Assembly (NCBI GenBank): GCA_963726215.1
Contig: CAVSBU010000004.1
Location: forward strand, 1 to 64,000
Length of the DNA: 64,000 nucleotides
From: 9FT-COMBO-48-23 sp963726215
GTDB taxonomy: Bacteria > Chloroflexota > Dehalococcoidia > GIF9 > UBA5629
Reading direction: 5' to 3'
Shown here: positions 40,316-50,838 of the stretch, one piece after another
Numbering within the stretch: position 1 is the first letter of the stretch
How the letters are laid out: each line of letters starts with the position of its first letter
Made by a program: the position numbers and the translations under genes
Notes under the pieces: generated by a model
Seen by the model: only the letters and a program-made list of their open reading frames with translations
Told to the model about the DNA's origin: nothing
Databases searched by the model: none

Positions 40316-40506
40316 CATCGAAGCGACCGTTCAACCTAATGATGCGAATTAATACTTCAACGATTTAAAGATATCGATGAATTTAATTTCTGATTATTAT
40401 TTACAGAGATTTAGTGTGATCTGTAATGACGAATAAGATAGTGGCTAATGACATCACCAGCTTATCAGCTTCAAATATCGTGTAATGCCTCGACTCTTTT
40501 AGCATA

Positions 40507-40561
40507 TGTAGCCTCGACCTTAAAGGTCGGGGTCACGAGGCTAAAGCCTCGTGGCTACATG
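40507..40561. repeat. Palindromic repeat R1, full copy that supplies a start codon
   Basis: TGTAGCC, hairpin GACCTTAAAGGTC, hairpin CACGAGGCTAAAGCCTCGTG, GGCTACA. The closing ...GGCTACATG provides the ATG at 40559 of the second Asp-box gene. Orientation is opposite to the 29.9 kb copy. Confidence 0.8.
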
Positions 40562-43500
40562 GCGAATTTGGTTGGTCACATGTTTAGTCTTATCATCGCC
40601 TCCGTGGTTTTACTGATAACCGCCCTGGTGCTTCCGCCGCCAGCATGGGCACAAGCTCGAGTCCCAGATACAGCAGTGCTTCGCTGGGCTATCATCGAAA
40701 CGCCGGGCAGCATTTCCGATAGAAACGACATCCGCTCTCCTTGCGAAGTCAATGCCATAGCCGTGTCTTCCGATGGCAAGACCATATATGCCATCGACAT
40801 TCCCAATGCCACACCGCCTCCGGTAGCAAACCCGGGAATCTGGAAAAGCAGCGATAACGGCATCAGTTGGAGCCCCAAGCCTACGCAGCATCTCACCCAG
40901 GCCATCCCAAGTCCAATTCTGCCGGTAATGGATATCGCCGTGGCTCCAGACAGCCCTGATTTGGTGGCTGCTGTTTGCCTTAATAATACAGCTACACTCC
41001 GCAGCGAGGTCTATCTTTCCGACGATGGCGGCACCACCTGGATTTACACTGGTGCCATCCCCTGGATATATGGCGGCGGAGAGCAAATCGGCGATATCGC
41101 TATCTCGCCCGGCTACAACTCTAACGAAGTGCTAGTCCATGACATCATCATCGGCAGTCGCCATCCAAACGATGGTGCAGCCGATGGGGAAATCTATATT
41201 TGGCGCTATCCCGGCTTCAGCGGCTGGACAGGCTCAAGGTTTTACATTGGGCGATGTCATCGCCGTCCGGCCGTCGCCAAACTACTCTGCGGATTTCAGC
41301 CTGGTAGTTATGGCTGCCACCACGCAGCGGACTTACCTCAGCCTTGGTTACCGCGATACGGCGGCCAATACTTGCGCCTGGAACACGGACAATGGCTGGC
41401 CGGTAGAGATGTGCGAGCCGAGCCAGAGCGGCGGCACTACCAGCGGCGAAGACAGGATAATCACCGGAGATATCGCTCTCCCCAGCAATTTTATGGGCAC
41501 AGTGGAAAACCAGCGCCTGATCTTCGCTACCTATGACTCGAATGGAACCGCCCTGGGGCCGAGCCAGGTGCTCGATGATGTCTACCGGCTGAACAACACC
41601 ATAGTGACCAGGCTGAGGCTTCCCGGAGCCGGCACCGGAGCCAGGGTCAGCACCATCGCCTATACCGGAGATAACAAGGCTGGCAAACTAATAGCCGGCG
41701 AGGTTGCTGCCGACGTAGCTCAAGCCTCTGCCAGCGTCTGGATATGCCTCGACCCGCTCTTGCTCTGCCCTACCTGGCAGCTATCGCTTAAGCCGCCAAC
41801 CGGTGGCGGTAAGGATGGCTATGCCAACGCCCAGCTTGCCTGGTCAGCCGATGGCTCGACTGCTTACTGTGCTACCGGCTCCGGAAACCGAGACACGCCG
41901 CAGAAGTGGGCAGACCCCACCAACCCCGCCTGGAATAGCCAAAGTCTGGACGAATCAGCAGTCTCTATATCGATTGACGACGGCGAGTCCTGGAACCAGA
42001 TTGGGCTTATCGATACCAGAATCGACCGACTGAAAAGCGTGGCTGTGGCTGAGGATGAATCGACTATTTATCTGGCGTCGGTCAACGATATCGGCTTCGA
42101 CAGCCTGTGGCGCAGCCAAAGCCCAATTCTGGGAGACACCTGGCAACGTGTGATGTGCTTCAGCGGGGAATCGTCCATACTGAGGCTGGCTCCGGACGCT
42201 AATGATGGAGCTAATATTTTCTGGGGCGACCAGGGCACCGACCATGCCCGTAGTTCCACAGATTATGGTCAAACCTGGCATGATTGCCTGCCTCATATCA
42301 TCATAGAGGACATGGCGGCATCCAATAGCCAGAAATTGTACGTGCTTCAGGGTAACGGAGAGGTTCGGCGGGGCGCCTATGCCGGCGGCTGGACATGGGC
42401 AAAAAACATCGACACCGGGCTTAATACAGGTCATACCATTGCTGTCTATAATGACTACGTCCTGGTCGGGGCTGCAGCCAACGAGCCATCCCCGGTAGCT
42501 TATTCGGCAGATGATGGCCAAACGTGGACTAAAAATTACTACTCAAACACCCAGCAGCGGCAATCGGCATATAGCTTTCGACACCTACTTCGATACAAAC
42601 CAGATTATCTATGTTGCTGATGATGCCGGCGGAATATATCGCTGGAGCCTGGGCAGAAGCTATATCTGGGACGACCTGGCGCCCCCAATCACAGCTTCTA
42701 CAGCATACACTTAGGCAGTCGAGGACCGCTGTACGGAGCTTTTAGTTCAACTGGCAGCGGTGTGGACCGTACCCTTTATCCCAGAAGCGGCATTCCCAAG
42801 CCGGGTGTGTACTGGGATACAATAACAGTCGGTTTGGCGACAAATGTCCAGTTCTCCACCGAGCCTGACTCTATGGGTATTTCCGAGAATACTCTGTGGG
42901 CAATTGATGCTCGTGCTTACAACCCGGCAGACGATGAAGGTTGTCTCTGGGCATTTATCGATACTCTGGCTGGAACCGGTCTAAGGCTGATTGAACCTGC
43001 GTACGGCATGGCACTCGGCTGCGACCCGGTCAGCGGCAGAAATCAAGAAGTTGGCCTCAGGCTGGGAGCAGCTTTCTTTAGCCGATGCTTACGAGATTGA
43101 GATAGCCAAAGACGAAGATTTCAGCCTTCGAATCACCGAGGCCGAACCCTTAACCAATCCGTATTACGGGCCGCCTGTAGTAACCAGCCCGGCATACAGG
43201 ATACTGCCGGCCATGCTGCCGGAAGCCAACACCACCTACTACTGGCGAGTCAGAGTCAGGCAGGCAGCCACAGGACAGGTAATCCGCAGCTACTGGTCGG
43301 AAGCCGGCAGCTTCAGCATCAAAGCCGGATTACCGGTGGTCAGTCCGTATCTTGGGGCTCAGGCTCTAAAGCCAGTGCACGGTGCCGACAACATCCCTAT
43401 ATCATTCATAGCCTTTTCCTGGACGCCTTTCAAGGAGACCACCGAATACGAGTTTGTCCTGGCCAAAGACTCGGCTTTGACTGACATAATCGTGCAAGAG

Positions 43501-43767
43501 AGCTTGCCCACCACAGCTTACAAGTACAGTGGCAGATTGGATTACGACACGCCCTATTTCTGGCAGATTGTAGCCACAAAACCGTTGCCCAGTGAGCCCA
43601 GCCCCGTATTCAGCTTCACCACCGCATCGAAGCCATCTCCCCCACCAGAAACTCCACCACTCTACAACCAGCTCTTGCACTGGCTGCAGATAAGCGTGCT
43701 TATTAACGTACTTGGCTTTGTCATTATTGTAGCCATGATGATTCTATTCAGGAGCCACCGAATATAG
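40559..43767 (+). CDS. Giant Asp-box (BNR) surface protein, putative S-layer type (four frameshifts)
   Basis: A protein of about 1,070 residues. ATG 40559 lies at the edge of repeat R1; a better signal-peptide start is the in-frame ATG 40580 (MFSLIIASVVLLITALVLPP). The propeller has Asp-box motifs SSDNGISW, SDDGGTTW, SIDDGESW, STDYGQTW and SADDGQTW. After them come the shared module DPVSGRNQEVGLR/WEQLSLADAYEIEIAKD, two FnIII-like units (TTYYWRVRVRQAATGQV, TPYFWQIVATKP) and a C-terminal membrane helix (ISVLINVLGFVIIVAMMILF). Frames change near 41236, 42565, 42690 and 43060. Homologous to the 34625 gene. Confidence 0.75.
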
Positions 43768-43855
43768 ATTCAGAATGTATTTCCCTTGGATAGATTGGAG
43801 TATCTGCTCCAATCGCGCCCGGAGCTGACGCTCTGGGTTTCCCTTTTTACCTCCA

Positions 43856-43913
43856 CATGTAGCCTCGACCTTAAAAGGTCGAGGTCACGAGGCTAAAGCC
43901 TCGTGGCTACATG
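43856..43913. repeat. Palindromic repeat R1, full copy
   Basis: ATGTAGCC, GACCTTAAAAGGTC hairpin, CACGAGGCTAAAGCCTCGTG hairpin, GGCTACATG. Nearly identical to the 40507 copy. Confidence 0.8.
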
Positions 43914-43944
43914 CTTAATTTTCGGGCGGGGTTAAATACTAATG

Positions 43945-43993
43945 TACTGGACCAGTATTTCAACTTGACAAAGGTTTTTCACCAACCTAAACT
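43945..43993 (+). promoter_or_regulatory. Promoter with adjacent 13-bp palindrome
   Basis: TTGACA (43965-43970), 17 bases, TAAACT (43988-43993). Just upstream, TACTGGACCAGTA (43945-43957) is a palindrome and a candidate operator. The start codon of the small lipoprotein lies 20 bases after the -10. Confidence 0.65.
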
Positions 43994-44012
43994 AAATAGT
44001 ACCAAGGTAAAC

Positions 44013-44986
44013 ATGAACAGAAACAAGTGGTATCTGGCATTAACTATTACATCGCTGATAGTTTCGGCTAGTTCGGCCGGCGGTTGCATGTTAGCCGCCT
44101 CGCCCCAAGAAACTACCTCTACTACTAATGCGAGCAATCATATCTGCCACCGCGCCTGAGGCAGAAGCTGCCCAAGACTCCGTTTCAGCCACAGCCACGC
44201 CACCTGATAATACCACGATAAGCAGCGACCCGGTCTCGGGCCAAAACGAGGAAGTTGACCTGCGCTGGGAACAGCTTTGCCTGTCCAGCGAGTATCAGGT
44301 GCAAATCGCTAAAGACCCGGGCTTTACCATTATAGTCCTTGATACGGGCTCGTTCGCACCCGCCTCCTCGGTGTCGCCTGGCGCCTACTACCCTGCAGGT
44401 GGCCGAGTCCGCATCTCCATCTTCGCTGACCACATGGGGTAATTTGGAGGCCGGACATACCTATTATTGGCGGGCAAGAGTCCGCCAGGCAGCTACCGGC
44501 CAGCATATGCTCAGCCCCTGGTCCGAAGTCGAAAGTTTCACCATTAAATCAGGGACTCCGGCAAGCACTACGTCATACGGGATACAGCCGACATACCCAA
44601 ATAACGGTCGTAATATCTATCCTATAAAACCAGTGTCTTTCAGCTGGTCACCTTTGAACGATACCACAAAGTACAGGTTTGTACTGGCTAAGGATGCAGC
44701 TATGACGGAGGTTGTCAAAGAGGCAGTGGTAACCACTACCGCCTATAACTACGATGGCGAACTGGAATACGGCCAGGTTTATTTCTGGAGGGTTATGGCA
44801 CTCGAGCCGACGCCGAGCGACTGGTCCGCAACCTTCAGCTTCCAGACCGAGGCGGCTCCACCGTCTCCATCGGCAGCACCAACATCACCACCGCAAACCC
44901 CACTCTGGGCATGGGTAGTCATAGTCATCGGTTTAATTCTGCTATTCACCATAATAGTGCTCATCTTTAGAATGCGTCGTAGATAA
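44013..44986 (+). CDS. FnIII-like lipoprotein with C-terminal membrane helix (frameshifted)
   Basis: A protein of about 320 residues sharing the C-terminal modules of the Asp-box giants but lacking the propeller. ATG 44013 gives a signal peptide with lipobox (SASSAGGC). After a linker and a frame change near 44130 it has DPVSGQNEEVDLRWEQLCLSSEYQVQIAKD, a second change near 44410, FnIII-like units (HTYYWRARVRQAATGQ, VYFWRVMALEPTPSDW), a Pro/Ser spacer and one membrane segment (LWAWVVIVIGLILLFTIIVLIF) ending RMRRR. A double anchor (lipid plus helix) is odd; one of the two may not function. Confidence 0.7.
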
Positions 44987-45003
44987 GCCTCCTGGCTAAA
45001 AAC

Positions 45004-45032
45004 TTGACAATCTGGAATAGAGTCCTTATAAT
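45004..45032 (+). promoter_or_regulatory. Consensus sigma70 promoter upstream of pyrG
   Basis: TTGACA (45004-45009), exactly 17 bases, TATAAT (45027-45032), a perfect consensus match. It lies 195 bases before the pyrG start, leaving a long leader. Confidence 0.85.
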
Positions 45033-45226
45033 TAAAAGAAACCACTTACCCCTACATTCAAACTTGTCATCCATTTAAGTTTCTCCAGCAATGAACCGTA
45101 TAAAATACGTTCGTATAGTTATAGTTAGAACTGGATTATGGTGATTCATATATTCACTTACTCCGAAAAACCTTGCCACCCAGGAGAATTCGCTCCCCGA
45201 AATCGTAATAAACATCGAACACGCTA

Positions 45227-46858
45227 ATGAGCAAATATATCTTCGTTACTGGTGGCGTAGTTAGCTCAGTAGGCAAAGGTATCAGCGTCGCCTCCATCGG
45301 TAGAATCTTGAAAAGCCGCGATATTTCAGTCTCTGTTCAGAAATTGGACCCGTATCTTAACGTCGACCCGGGAACTATGTCGCCATATCAACATGGTGAA
45401 GTTTTTGTCACACAAGACGGCGCTGAGACTGACCTTGACCTGGGGCACTACGAGAGATTCATCGACGTCGATTTAACCTCTGCTTCCAATGTTACCTCAG
45501 GCCAAATTTACTCGGCGGTTATAGCCGGGGAGAGGCGAGGAGATTATCTTGGCGGTACTATTCAGGTGATACCACATGTCACCAACGAGATAAAGCGGCG
45601 GATAAGGGAGGTAGCAGACCTCTCACACGCTGAAGTGGTTATCGTTGAGGTTGGTGGCACCGTAGGCGATATTGAGGGCTTGCCATTTCTGGAAGCCATC
45701 CGCCAGATGCGAAATGAAGAAGGCAGGGACAACGTCCTCTACGTTCACGTTACTTTCCTGCCGCACATTGCCACCACCAACGAACTTAAGACCAAGCCGA
45801 CTCAACACAGTGTCAACGAGTTAAGACGCATCGGCATTCAGCCAGACATTGTTTTGTGCCGCTCGGATTACGAAATTCCTCAAAGCTTGAAGGACAAGAT
45901 ATCTCTTTTCTGCGATGTGGCTAAAGAAGCGGTCATTCCACTGGTCACCGCCGAGACCATCTACGAGGTGCCGCTCATGCTCGAGGAGACTGGTTTAAGC
46001 GATTTGATTATTCAGCGGCTCGGTCTTGAAGCTAAAGATGTCGACCTCAAAGAGTGGCGAGCCATGGTGGCCAAGCTGAAAACTCCCAAAGACCCGGTGT
46101 CCATAGCTCTTGTAGGCAAGTATGTGGAACTTCGGGACGCTTACTATTCTGTGCGAGAAGCTCTGTGTCATGCGGGGCTGCACCACGACCGGCAGATAAA
46201 CCTGTTGTGGGTTCATTCCGAAGACCTGCAGTGCGACAGCAATATAAATCTGCTGAAGTCAGCCCAGGGTATCATCGTCCCGGGAGGCTTCGGTTACCGC
46301 GGTATAGAAGGCATGATAAGCGCCGCAAATTATGCCCGCCAGAACAATATCCCTTACCTGGGCTTATGCTTGGGTATGCAGGTTATGGTTATTGAATTCG
46401 GGCGTTATGCTTTAGGCAATAATCAGGCTAACTCCACCGAATTCGACCCCCACACGCCATATCCGGTAATAGACCTTTTACCGGACCAACACAAAATCAG
46501 CGATATGGGTGGCACTATGAGGCTCGGTACCTATCCCTGCCACCTGGTCCCCAACACAAAAGCAGCTGAAGCTTACGGGGCGGCTATAGTCTACGAGCGA
46601 CACCGTCACCGATTTGAGTTCAACAACCGCTTCCGCGAGTCGCTGGAGCAGAAAGGGCTTATCGCCAGCGGGCTATCTCCAGACAATCGACTGGTTGAAA
46701 TAGTTGAAGTCAAAGACCATCCCTGGATGGTGGCTTGCCAGTTTCATCCTGAATTCAAGTCACGCCCCAATAGCCCGCACCCGTTATTTGCCAGTTTCGT
46801 CGGAGCTGCCAAGGAGACTTTGGTCGAAGGCGCTCAAGTAACACTACCGCTAGCATGA
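45227..46858 (+). CDS. pyrG: CTP synthase
   Basis: Makes CTP from UTP using glutamine. Intact at 543 residues. The N-terminal synthetase domain has GGVVSSVGKGISVASIGRIL and the Mg/ATP region QHGEVFVTQDGAETDLDLGHYERF; the C-terminal glutaminase domain has the Cys nucleophile in LGLCLGMQ and His/Glu in CQFHPEF. Under the perfect promoter at 45004. It is followed by a transaldolase-like gene and rho; purine and pyrimidine genes lie elsewhere. Confidence 0.96.
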   Translation: MSKYIFVTGGVVSSVGKGISVASIGRILKSRDISVSVQKLDPYLNVDPGTMSPYQHGEVFVTQDGAETDLDLGHYERFIDVDLTSASNVTSGQIYSAVIAGERRGDYLGGTIQVIPHVTNEIKRRIREVADLSHAEVVIVEVGGTVGDIEGLPFLEAIRQMRNEEGRDNVLYVHVTFLPHIATTNELKTKPTQHSVNELRRIGIQPDIVLCRSDYEIPQSLKDKISLFCDVAKEAVIPLVTAETIYEVPLMLEETGLSDLIIQRLGLEAKDVDLKEWRAMVAKLKTPKDPVSIALVGKYVELRDAYYSVREALCHAGLHHDRQINLLWVHSEDLQCDSNINLLKSAQGIIVPGGFGYRGIEGMISAANYARQNNIPYLGLCLGMQVMVIEFGRYALGNNQANSTEFDPHTPYPVIDLLPDQHKISDMGGTMRLGTYPCHLVPNTKAAEAYGAAIVYERHRHRFEFNNRFRESLEQKGLIASGLSPDNRLVEIVEVKDHPWMVACQFHPEFKSRPNSPHPLFASFVGAAKETLVEGAQVTLPLA

Positions 46859-46894
46859 AACTAATATGTGCCTAATTATCTTTTGGAGGGATAC

Positions 46895-47572
46895 ATGCGA
46901 CTCTTTCTAGATACAGCTAATATTGAACATATCCGGCACGGTGTCAGGCTCGGAGTAATTACCGGTGTGACTACCAATCCCAGCCTGATATCCAAAGAGG
47001 GCAAGGTGGATTTTAAACGCCATGTCCAGGAAATCTGCTCTATTGTCCCCGGGCCGGTATCAACCGAGGTGCTGAGCCAGAATGCCGCAGATATGGTCCG
47101 TGAAGCTAAGAAGGTTGCCTCCTGGGCAAAAAATGTGGTGGTAAAAATACCAGCCAGCTTAGAAGGGGTGGAAGCTACCTACCAACTGGCCAAAGAAGGC
47201 GTGAAGGTGAATTTCACCCTGTGTTTTTCCGTAAATCAAGCTCTTCTTGCTGCCGCAGCCGGTGCTACCTTTGTCAGTCCTTTCGTGGGCAGGCTTGATG
47301 ACATCGGCGAAAATGGCATGAGACTGGTAAAAGAGATTGTCGAGGTCTACAAAAATTATCCTGATTCGATTAAGACACAGGTCCTCGCCGCCAGTATCAG
47401 GCATCCGCAGCACTGCATCGAGGCAGCCCAGGCTGGCGCTCAAATAGCCAGCGTTCCATATCAGGTGCTGATGCAGATGATTCAACATCCATTGACCGAT
47501 ATCGGCATCAGACGATTCCTGGAAGACTGGCATAAAGTAATGGGCACCAGTACCGAAGGTGCTAAGCGTTAA
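46895..47572 (+). CDS. Transaldolase / fructose-6-phosphate aldolase family
   Basis: TalC/Fsa-like short transaldolase of 225 residues. The start at 46895 (MRLFLDTANIEHIRHG) is chosen over 46868 because TGGAGGG lies just before it. Family features: GVTTNPSLISKE, the Schiff-base lysine in VVVKIPASLEG, FTLCFSVNQALLAAAAGATFVSPFVGRLDD. Short members include both transaldolases and Fsa; activity cannot be assigned by eye. It is 37 bases after pyrG. Confidence 0.9.
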   Translation: MRLFLDTANIEHIRHGVRLGVITGVTTNPSLISKEGKVDFKRHVQEICSIVPGPVSTEVLSQNAADMVREAKKVASWAKNVVVKIPASLEGVEATYQLAKEGVKVNFTLCFSVNQALLAAAAGATFVSPFVGRLDDIGENGMRLVKEIVEVYKNYPDSIKTQVLAASIRHPQHCIEAAQAGAQIASVPYQVLMQMIQHPLTDIGIRRFLEDWHKVMGTSTEGAKR

Positions 47573-47609
47573 GATAACAACTTATAACTTTAGATGAGAG
47601 GTTACTAAC

Positions 47610-48871
47610 ATGAACGTTGCTGAACTTGAAACTAAGACACGAGATGAGCTGGTCGAGATGGCAAAACAACAAGGTATTGAAGGTTACAGTGGGCTGAAGA
47701 AACAAGACCTTATCATGCGGCTTGTTCAGGCACGTGCTGAACAACAGGGCTACCTGTTCGTCAGCGGTATACTTGATATCGTTGGCGAAGGTTATGGGTT
47801 TTTGCGTCAGGAAAGCCTTCTGCCGGGACCCGACGATATCTATATCTCCAACTCTCAGATTCGCCGATTCAGTTTAAGGTCTGGTGATACTGTCTCCGGA
47901 CAGGGCAGGCCACCTAAAGAGGGCGAGAAATACTGCAGCCTGATTCGCGTTGAGGCAATTAATGGCATCGACCCGGAGCAATCCAGGAGCCGGCCTCATT
48001 TCAACTCTCTGACACCGACTTTCCCCGATAAGATGTACAATCTGGAGACCAATCCACATTATTTATCAACGCGGCTCATAAACTTGATAGCTCCTATAGG
48101 CCGAGGCCAACGTGGACTTATTGTTTCACCGCCTAAAGCGGGCAAAACCGTGCTTCTTAAGCATATAGCCAACGCCATAACCACCAACTACACCGATCCT
48201 CATCTCATGGTATGCCTTATCGGCGAAAGGCCAGAGGAAGTTACCGATATGAAGCGCTCGGTAAAAGCCGAAGTTGTAGCGGCTACTTTCGATGAGCTGG
48301 CGGAGAACCAAACACGTGTAGCCGAATTGGCTCTGGAAGAGCCAAAAGGCTGGTGGAAATAGGCAAGGATGTAGTTATCCTGCTTGACGGCATTACCCGG
48401 CTGACACGAGCCTATAATCTGGCGATGCCACCCAGTGGGCGCACCCTATCCGGAGGTATTGATTCGGTAGCTCTCTATCCGCCAAAGCGCTTCTTAGGCG
48501 CCGCTCGTAATATGGAAGAGGGAGGCAGCCTGACCATCATCGCTACTTGCCTCGTCGATACCGGCAGCCGAATGGACGAGCTGATTTACGAAGAATTTAA
48601 GGGCACTGGCAATATGGAATTGCATCTCGACCGCCGCTTGGCCGAAAAGAGAATCTTCCCGGCCATGGATATATTACATAGCGGCACGCGCCGTGAGGAA
48701 CTGCTGCTTGATGAAACTACTATGAAGCAAGTGTGGTTGCTCAGGCGCATAGTAAATATGCTAGCCGAAGACTCACCGAACAGCACTGAAGCTACCGAGA
48801 GACTTCTTGACCGTTTGGCCAAAACTCAAACCAATGCTGAATTTCTGGCAACACTGTCCAAAGACATATAA
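47610..48871 (+). CDS. rho: Transcription termination factor Rho (frameshifted)
   Basis: Hexameric RNA helicase. N-terminal Rho-N helices (ELETKTRDELVEMAKQQGI), the cold-shock-like RNA-binding domain (EGYGFLRQESLLPGPDDIYIS), the P-loop SPPKAGKTVLLK, GERPEEVTDM, and after a frame change near 48350 (ELALEEPK then LVEIGKDVVILLDGITRLTR) the Walker B and C-terminal LDRRLAEKRIFPA. The break behaves as one missing base. About 420 residues; AGAGG precedes the start. Confidence 0.93.
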
Positions 48872-48912
48872 GAGGGCATCTATCTGCCATAACCATGGCC
48901 CAGGGCTCTCTA

Positions 48913-48940
48913 TTGACTTTCATCCATTTCGTGTTATGAT
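48913..48940 (+). promoter_or_regulatory. Sigma70-like promoter
   Basis: TTGACT (48913-48918), 16 bases, TATGAT (48935-48940), 28 bases before the TIG-repeat gene. Confidence 0.7.
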
Positions 48941-48967
48941 AGCAGGCAAAACTGCTTGGAGGAAGCA

Positions 48968-50755
48968 ATGAAAGTAGGAGCTACAGGTACAGCACTCGCC
49001 ATTCTGTTGCTCGCTGTTTGCCTGACACCGATACCTGTCCACGCAGATTCCCTAACCTTGAACACAGCGCAAGGTATCGTCGGCACAAATGTGACCATTC
49101 CTTCTGTGACTGGCTACGGCCTTGGTAATTACGAGCTTTACTGGGGCGAAACTGACCTGCTTATAGGCCAGGGCGAAATTAAGCAGGGCATGGCCTCAAT
49201 AGCTTTTATTGTCCCGGAAGCTGCCAGAGGCAAACATAAAGTCACCCTGAAGATAGCCGGCAATTTCTTCACTAGCGACTTTATCGTCATTCCAGCTATA
49301 GGCCTTAGCAGTGACCAGGGTACCGTAGGCTCAAACCTGACAATTGCCGGAAAAGGCTTCAATGCCAATGAATCGAATATACAGGTGCTCTTTGACGCTA
49401 ATCCAGTACAAACTGGGATTGTAGCCGGCAGTAAAGGAAGCTGGCAAATCACTATAAAGGTTCCGGCGAGCAGTCGGGGCCAGCATATTATCGATGCTGC
49501 AGGCACTACACCAGCTTCCGAGGTTGAAGACAAAGAATTCACAGTAATCCCGGAAATCGAAATCAACCCGTCGTCCGGATGGGTAAACACAGTGGTCGGC
49601 ATATACGGCAGCGGGTTTGCCAGCGGCGAAACCAACATCAAAGTAACGTATGATGGTGGAACAGTAAAAACAGATATAGCCGCTGATGCCAAAGGTTCAT
49701 GGCAGTCCAGTTTCTCCATCCCATCATCCTCTAAAGGCGGCCACGATATAAGAGCTTACGGAGCGGTTACCAACGAAAGTGATTTACAATCAGCTAGCTT
49801 CTCCGTATCTCCGGGAATAAAACTTGAACCAGTCTCCGGTTACCTGGGCGGTGCCATTTATGTCGGCGATGGTCTGTATGTCGGCGGCGTCGGCTTCGAA
49901 GCTAACGAAACCGGTATCAAAGTCACTTATGACGGAGCTCTGGCTGTCAGTAATATCATAGCCGATGCCAAAGGCTCATGGTCAGATAAATTAGATGTGC
50001 CTCCGTCTAGCAAGGGAGAGCATATCATCGATGCTTCCGGAGAAATAACTAAAGCTAGCGATATAGTCGACGCTATAGTAATTATTTCACCCAAGGTAGA
50101 ATTGAATCCGGCTTCGGGGGCTATAGGCAGTGATATAACCGTTCACGGCACCGGTTTTGCTGCCAATCAGGTTATAACCATCAGCTACGATGGAGCTAAG
50201 GTCGCCTCCAGCGCAGCCACAGACGCTAAAGGCGTCTTCACAACTAGCTTCAAAATTCCAAAAAGTAAGGCTGGCGACCATACTATAACCGTTACTGACC
50301 CAACGGCCGCCGTATTCTCCATGAACTTGAGTGTAGAGTCAGTACCACCACCAACACCCAATCTCATATCTCCGGAGGCTGGCAGCGAGTTCGGCTTCTT
50401 TGGCAAAACTACCGTTACCTTCCGTTGGTCAGCCGTCGAAGACCCCAGCGGAGTCTACTACGTGTTGGAGATAAGCCCCAGCTCCGATTTCGCTGGTACA
50501 GTAATTCGAAAAGAAGGCTTAACCGGGACCGAATACACGCTGACTACTGACGAGGCTCTCACCAAAGGGAACTATTATTGGAGAGTCAGAGCTGTAGACG
50601 GTGCCGATAATCAGGGCGATTGGACAAACGGCCAACTCTTTAAGATTGGCGGCATCGACTGGTGGCTAATTCTACTCATCGCCGTGGCTGTCATAGTTGT
50701 AATCGTCATTATCTGGCGTTTCGTATCTGTCAAGCGAAAGGACAAATGGAAATAA
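48968..50755 (+). CDS. TIG/Ig-repeat surface protein with C-terminal membrane anchor (intact)
   Basis: A 595-residue protein with ATG 48968 after GGAGG. Signal peptide (LAILLLAVCLTPIPVHADS), then four to five repeats of about 95 residues following the pattern NPSSGxxGTxVxIxGxGFxxNExxIKVTYDG (units begin near residues 30, 115, 200, 290 and 380). After a Pro linker comes an FnIII-like module (FGFFGKTTVTFRWSAVEDPS to GNYYWRVRAVDGADN), a membrane segment (IDWWLILLIAVAVIVVIVIIW) and a short basic tail. It is a paralog of the 32531 gene and lies directly upstream of the tubulin-like gene, which has its own promoter. No frame break, unlike its paralog. Confidence 0.85.
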   Translation: MKVGATGTALAILLLAVCLTPIPVHADSLTLNTAQGIVGTNVTIPSVTGYGLGNYELYWGETDLLIGQGEIKQGMASIAFIVPEAARGKHKVTLKIAGNFFTSDFIVIPAIGLSSDQGTVGSNLTIAGKGFNANESNIQVLFDANPVQTGIVAGSKGSWQITIKVPASSRGQHIIDAAGTTPASEVEDKEFTVIPEIEINPSSGWVNTVVGIYGSGFASGETNIKVTYDGGTVKTDIAADAKGSWQSSFSIPSSSKGGHDIRAYGAVTNESDLQSASFSVSPGIKLEPVSGYLGGAIYVGDGLYVGGVGFEANETGIKVTYDGALAVSNIIADAKGSWSDKLDVPPSSKGEHIIDASGEITKASDIVDAIVIISPKVELNPASGAIGSDITVHGTGFAANQVITISYDGAKVASSAATDAKGVFTTSFKIPKSKAGDHTITVTDPTAAVFSMNLSVESVPPPTPNLISPEAGSEFGFFGKTTVTFRWSAVEDPSGVYYVLEISPSSDFAGTVIRKEGLTGTEYTLTTDEALTKGNYYWRVRAVDGADNQGDWTNGQLFKIGGIDWWLILLIAVAVIVVIVIIWRFVSVKRKDKWK

Positions 50756-50766
50756 AGGCCGTAAAC

Positions 50767-50795
50767 TTGACAATCGGAGACTAATAGCATAATAT
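50767..50795 (+). promoter_or_regulatory. Promoter of the first tubulin-like gene
   Basis: TTGACA (50767-50772), 17 bases, TAATAT (50790-50795), 43 bases before the ATG. Confidence 0.75.
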
Positions 50796-50838
50796 GAAAC
50801 AAATTAACCAATATGTTAACATAAAGTAAGGAGGTATC

